A stretch of DNA of 8,884 nucleotides from Bacteroidota bacterium. GTDB taxonomy: Bacteria; Bacteroidota; Bacteroidia; Flavobacteriales_F; PHOS-HE28. The DNA lies in NCBI GenBank assembly GCA_023418095.1, contig JAEZDL010000162.1, positions 1 to 8,884 on the forward strand, given 5' to 3'. The number at the start of each line of letters is the position of its first letter. The stretch's first letter is position 1. Positions 6,395-8,884 of this stretch are shown one piece after another. The notes under the pieces were generated by a model. The model saw nothing but the letters and a program-made list of their open reading frames with translations, was not told where the DNA came from and did no database searches. The position numbers and the translations under genes were made by a program.

Positions 6395-7015
6395 ATGCAA
6401 AAGCTCTTCTCCCTCCTGCTGATCGTTGCGATCGGTGTTGTCGTGTTCCTTGGCACGCGCTGGTGGTATCAGCCGGAAGATCCGCCGAAAGAGGAAGTTT
6501 CCGCGACCGTGTTGCTGGAGCGCGTTCGTCCCGTGCTGAAACTGATCACCGTGGAAGGTGAATTCAGCGAGCTTTACGATCACAAGGACAGTTGGACGTA
6601 TCACCGCGCGGTGGCCGGTTTCTCACCTTTCCAGAAACGCGCGCTCTTGAAAGTGAAGGCGAAGGTGAGTGTCGGTTACGATCTCAATGGATTCCAACTT
6701 TCCACGGATGAAGCGACTCGCACCATCCGGCTGCACGCTTCGCCCGACCCACAGATCCTGAGCGTGGAGCATGACGTGGATTATTACGACATCCAGGAAG
6801 GTTTGTTCAACGAGTTCTCCGGCCGCGAGCTCACTGCGATCAGCGCGAAAGCGAAGAAGAAGATCCTGGAGAAAGTGCCACAGAGCGGACTTTTCAATGA
6901 AGCGGAGCGCCAGCGCGATCAGCTCGTTGCGGTGATCGATGGCATCGCATCCAGCGCCGGGTGGAAGTTCGAATTCGATCGTGAACCACAGCTTCGATCG
7001 GAACTTCGCATGTGA
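6395..7015 (+). CDS. DUF4230 domain-containing membrane-anchored protein
   Basis: This is a 206-residue protein of the DUF4230 family (PF14014), function unknown. One N-terminal hydrophobic segment (about residues 4-20, LFSLLLIVAIGVVVFLG) acts as membrane anchor or uncleaved signal. It is followed by a Pro/acidic linker (YQPEDPPKEE). The globular part carries family-typical stretches: RVRPVLKLITVEGEFSELY at residues 43-61, KVKAKVSVGYDL at 86-97, and YYDIQEGLFNEFSGREL at 130-146. A helical, charged C-terminal third follows. The rest of the protein is predicted outside the cytoplasm. The ATG at 6395 is preferred over the in-frame TTG at 6386, since it gives the compact MQKLF start before the span. 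It stands alone: 94 bases follow the upstream stop and 182 bases precede the next gene. Confidence 0.88.
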   Translation: MQKLFSLLLIVAIGVVVFLGTRWWYQPEDPPKEEVSATVLLERVRPVLKLITVEGEFSELYDHKDSWTYHRAVAGFSPFQKRALLKVKAKVSVGYDLNGFQLSTDEATRTIRLHASPDPQILSVEHDVDYYDIQEGLFNEFSGRELTAISAKAKKKILEKVPQSGLFNEAERQRDQLVAVIDGIASSAGWKFEFDREPQLRSELRM

Positions 7016-7197
7016 AAGATCGGCCGCAATTGCGCAACGCGCGCAACGATCGGCCGATCCGCTTCAAAAGAGAACAGGTTAGCACGATCGCCGCGCCGAT
7101 CGTGGCATTCGTGAATGTTCGCGATCGGATGGATCTCCCGGCATGATCTTCCGTAAGGTCGCTCCAGATCGGTGCCAACTGGGCCGGTCGGAACAAT
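7016..7197. other. Gene-free, GATC-rich interval
   Basis: No convincing gene is present. The stretch is dense in CGATCG and contains the perfect 12-base palindrome GATCGGCCGATC (7048-7059). Its right half is complementary to GATCGGCC at 7018-7025, with two direct copies of GCGCAAC (7032-7038 and 7041-7047) between. It must contain the promoter of the downstream 61-aa gene, but no TAnnTTTG box is evident. Confidence 0.55.
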
Positions 7198-7383
7198 ATG
7201 GCTGAAATAAAGATCCAAAAGAAAAGTCCGGCCTGGCCCTGGGTGCTGCTCACGATCCTGCTGGTCGCTGCGTTCGTCTATTACCTCGTCGCCACCAACA
7301 AGGTGGAAGTGGATGAAAGCGGCGTACAGATCAACAACGATCGCACAGAACAAGTGGATCGCGACACTTCACTCACCCGATAG
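7198..7383 (+). CDS. Small single-span membrane protein (61 aa)
   Basis: This short protein has a charged N-terminus (MAEIKIQKKS), one hydrophobic span at about residues 13-32 (WPWVLLTILLVAAFVYYLV) and an acidic, polar tail of about 27 residues. The Lys-rich end before the span suggests that end stays in the cytoplasm and the tail faces the periplasm. No enzymatic motif is present. The MAEI-K-KK-P-WPW pattern resembles small proteins I recall beside PRC-barrel genes in Bacteroidota, which supports it being a real gene. It ends 11 bases before the PRC-barrel start, so co-transcription is likely, and a membrane or envelope stress role for the pair is a guess from that link only. Confidence 0.72.
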   Translation: MAEIKIQKKSPAWPWVLLTILLVAAFVYYLVATNKVEVDESGVQINNDRTEQVDRDTSLTR

Positions 7384-7394
7384 ATCCCATTGCC

Positions 7395-7904
7395 ATGGCA
7401 GAAAAGACCCTCAATTACCTGAGCGAACTCTCCGATTACAAGGTTGCTTCCGACGATCCCGATATCCGCGGCTGGAAGATCAAGGACCGCGACGGCCGCA
7501 CCGTCGGCAAGGTCGATGACTTCATCGTTCACAAAGGCTCCGAGCGCGTGGTGTACGTGGATGTTGAGGTGGACAAGGAGTTGATCGACATCGATCGCGA
7601 TCCGTTCCAGAAGGAACCGTCGTCCACCGGTGTGAGCGAATACATCGATCGCTCGGGCGAGAACCACGTGATCGTCCCGATCGGTATGGTCGATATCGAT
7701 ACCGAGCACAAGCTGGTCCGCACCGACGCCATCGATCACACCACCTTCCGCAACACGCGCCGTTTCCGCAAAGGCGCCAACATCGATCGCGATTACGAGG
7801 TCTCGGTCTACAACTCCTACGTACCCGCCGATCGCCGCCTTCCCGAAGGCCGCCCGGATGCTGACTTCTACGATCGTGAAGAGTTCCGGCGCAGGCGGAG
7901 GTAG
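7395..7904 (+). CDS. PRC-barrel domain-containing protein
   Basis: This 169-residue protein contains a PRC-barrel domain (PF05239), a small beta-barrel named after the photosynthetic reaction centre H subunit and found in many non-photosynthetic proteins that bind partners or RNA. The domain spans about residues 23-110. It starts DIRGWKIKDRDGRTVGKVDDFIV (in part), includes the strand VVYVDVEVD at 52-60, and ends with HVIVPIGMVDID at 91-102. The C-terminal tail is rich in Arg, Asp and Tyr (FYDREEFRRRRR) and lacks clear structure. There is no signal peptide or membrane span, so it is predicted cytoplasmic. It pairs with the upstream 61-aa membrane protein gene (11-base gap). It has no photosynthetic role here: no photosynthesis genes are in the window. 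Confidence 0.88.
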   Translation: MAEKTLNYLSELSDYKVASDDPDIRGWKIKDRDGRTVGKVDDFIVHKGSERVVYVDVEVDKELIDIDRDPFQKEPSSTGVSEYIDRSGENHVIVPIGMVDIDTEHKLVRTDAIDHTTFRNTRRFRKGANIDRDYEVSVYNSYVPADRRLPEGRPDADFYDREEFRRRRR

Positions 7905-7911
7905 AGGCTAA

Positions 7912-8106
7912 TTGGGCGTGCCCCCGCTTTCCGATCGGTAATGGCGGGCAAAAGCCCCGCCGGAGCCTTGGCGGAAGGCGGGGTCGCGCTATCCATTTCA
8001 AGTCCGCACTCGCCAGAAACTTTTTACAGCTTCGCTCCCCTCTCCTTGGGAGAGGGGTTAGGGGTGAGGGCTCGCTTGCGGGCTTTCCATTCCTATCGCT
8101 CACGCA
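7912..8106 (-). repeat. Structured intergenic element, copy 2 (inverted)
   Basis: On the minus strand this has the same order as copy 1. Box A is 8077-8106 (27 of 30 identical to copy 1). Hairpin 1 is an almost perfect 9-bp stem (8037-8045 with 8049-8057). Box B is 7983-8007 (20 of 25 identical). Hairpin 2 has stem 7955-7961 with 7977-7983 (CCCCGCC with GGCGGGG). Box C is 7912-7922 (11 of 11 identical). The boxes are conserved while the hairpins between them differ in length and sequence. It lies antisense in the gap between the PRC-barrel gene and ispG, and box A ends 10 bases before the ispG promoter box. The hairpin 1 sequence, with its CCCCTCTCC arm, resembles palindromes common between genes in many bacteria. 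Confidence 0.75.
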
Positions 8107-8115
8107 GATCTCCGG

Positions 8116-8123
8116 TAACTTTG
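8116..8123 (+). promoter_or_regulatory. Bacteroidota -7 promoter box for ispG
   Basis: TAACTTTG matches the Bacteroidota -7 consensus TAnnTTTG exactly and ends 16 bases before the ispG ATG, a plausible leader. No TTG -33 element is seen at the usual spacing; the nearest, at 8076-8078, is too far away. Confidence 0.5.
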
Positions 8124-8139
8124 CGTTATCCTGCAACGC

Positions 8140-8884
8140 ATGTCACTCACCGGTACCATCTCACCGTTAACCTATTGCCCCAGCCTTACGCGCTACGAGC
8201 GCTGGCGCACACGCGAAGTGAAGATCGGCGGCATCGGCATCGGTGGATCGAATCCGATCCGAGTGCAGAGCATGACAACCACGGATACGATGGACACTGC
8301 TGCAACGGTGGCCCAAAGCATCCGCATGATCGAAGCGGGTTGTGAACTGGTGCGGATAACAGCGCCAAGTAGGAAGGAAGCGGAGAACCTCGCGGTGATC
8401 AAGCGGGAACTGAAGGCCGCCGGCTTCGAAACACCGCTGGTCGCCGACATCCACTTCACGCCGAACGCCGCTGAGATCGCCGCGCGGATCGTGGAGAAGG
8501 TCCGCGTGAATCCAGGCAACTACGCCGACAAGAAGAAGTTCGATGTGCGCGAGTACACCGATGATCAGTATCAGGCCGAGCTTGATCGGATCCGCGACCG
8601 GTTCATTCCGCTCGTGCGGATCTGCAAGGAACACGGCACCGCAATGCGCATCGGCACCAACCACGGCAGCCTCAGCGATCGCATCCTGAACCGCTACGGC
8701 GATACACCACTCGGCATGGTGGAAAGTGCGTTCGAATTCCTGCGCATCTGCCGCGACGAGAATTACCACGAGATCGTGCTGAGCATGAAGGCCAGCAATC
8801 CGCAGGTGATGGTGCAGGCCTACCGGCTGCTCGTGCACCGCATGATGGAAGAAGGCTGGGACTATCCGCTCCACCTCGGCGTTA
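8140..8884 (+). CDS. ispG: 4-hydroxy-3-methylbut-2-enyl diphosphate synthase, 3' end missing
   Basis: This is the first 248 residues of IspG (GcpE), the 4Fe-4S enzyme that converts methylerythritol cyclodiphosphate to HMBPP in the MEP isoprenoid pathway. The frame runs off the window. Landmarks of the TIM-barrel domain are VKIGGIGIGGSNPIRVQSMT (residues 27-46), TTTDTMDTAATVAQSIRMI (46-64), LVRITAPSRKEAENL (70-84), LVADIHFTPNAAEIAARI (100-117), RVNPGNYADKKKF (122-134), RIGTNHGSLSDRI (170-182) and EIVLSMKASN (211-220). The QSMTTTDTMDT segment and the lengthened barrel match the large Bacteroidota/Chlamydia/plant-type IspG, which carries an extra domain before the iron-sulfur domain; that part and the cluster cysteines lie beyond the window. 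The ATG at 8140 begins the typical N-terminus (TYCPSLTRYERWRTREV). It is preceded by a clear promoter box and by the inverted structured element. Confidence 0.96.
   Translation, partial: MSLTGTISPLTYCPSLTRYERWRTREVKIGGIGIGGSNPIRVQSMTTTDTMDTAATVAQSIRMIEAGCELVRITAPSRKEAENLAVIKRELKAAGFETPLVADIHFTPNAAEIAARIVEKVRVNPGNYADKKKFDVREYTDDQYQAELDRIRDRFIPLVRICKEHGTAMRIGTNHGSLSDRILNRYGDTPLGMVESAFEFLRICRDENYHEIVLSMKASNPQVMVQAYRLLVHRMMEEGWDYPLHLGV

Noticed and set aside
7012..7146. 44-codon GTG frame overlapping the DUF4230 stop
   Set aside because: Composition looks mildly coding-like, but this follows from the CGATCG density; there is no domain and the start overlaps the upstream stop.
7522..8136. Minus-strand open frame spanning the PRC-barrel end and the intergenic element
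   Set aside because: It reads through the hairpin element and antisense to the PRC-barrel gene; the product is an Arg/Cys/Pro-rich string without domains.

Overview
The window looks like a chromosomal segment from a fairly GC-rich member of the Bacteroidota, probably of the Flavobacteriales type. Three things point that way: two secreted proteins with a type IX secretion (T9SS) C-terminal sorting domain, an ispG start of the Bacteroidota/plant-like type, and a Bacteroidota-style promoter box (TAnnTTTG) in front of ispG. All recognisable genes lie on the + strand. The species call is inference; there is no rRNA or tRNA in the window to anchor it.

Layout. (1) 3-725: 3' part of a cyclase/kynurenine formamidase-like metal hydrolase. 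(2) 729-846: nested inverted repeat built from an 8-bp repeat, ending just before a small MmcQ/YjbR-family gene (853-1197). (3) 1296-2600: DUF2254 membrane protein. (4) 2601-2853: gene-free, holding one copy of a structured intergenic element. (5) 2854-4377: tight pair of membrane-protein genes, DUF502 then an EamA-type transporter. (6) 4383-6300: tandem duplication, each half being an octamer array, a conserved leader and a T9SS-cargo gene. (7) 6395-7015: DUF4230 membrane-anchored protein. (8) 7016-7197: gene-free, GATC-rich. (9) 7198-7904: pair encoding a 61-aa single-span membrane protein and a PRC-barrel protein. (10) 7905-8139: gene-free, holding a second, inverted copy of the structured element plus the ispG promoter. 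(11) 8140 to the end: 5' part of ispG.

The genes do not form one pathway. IspG is core isoprenoid metabolism (MEP pathway). The cyclase-family hydrolase, EamA, DUF502, DUF2254, DUF4230 and PRC-barrel genes are ordinary housekeeping, transport or envelope genes. The less ordinary content is in the DNA between and around the genes: four arrays of a GATCAGAT-type octamer, two diverged copies of a multi-box hairpin element, strong enrichment of CGATCG throughout, and a duplicated secreted-protein gene whose ends are nearly identical while its middle has diverged. No defence system, CRISPR array, prophage or insertion sequence is visible.
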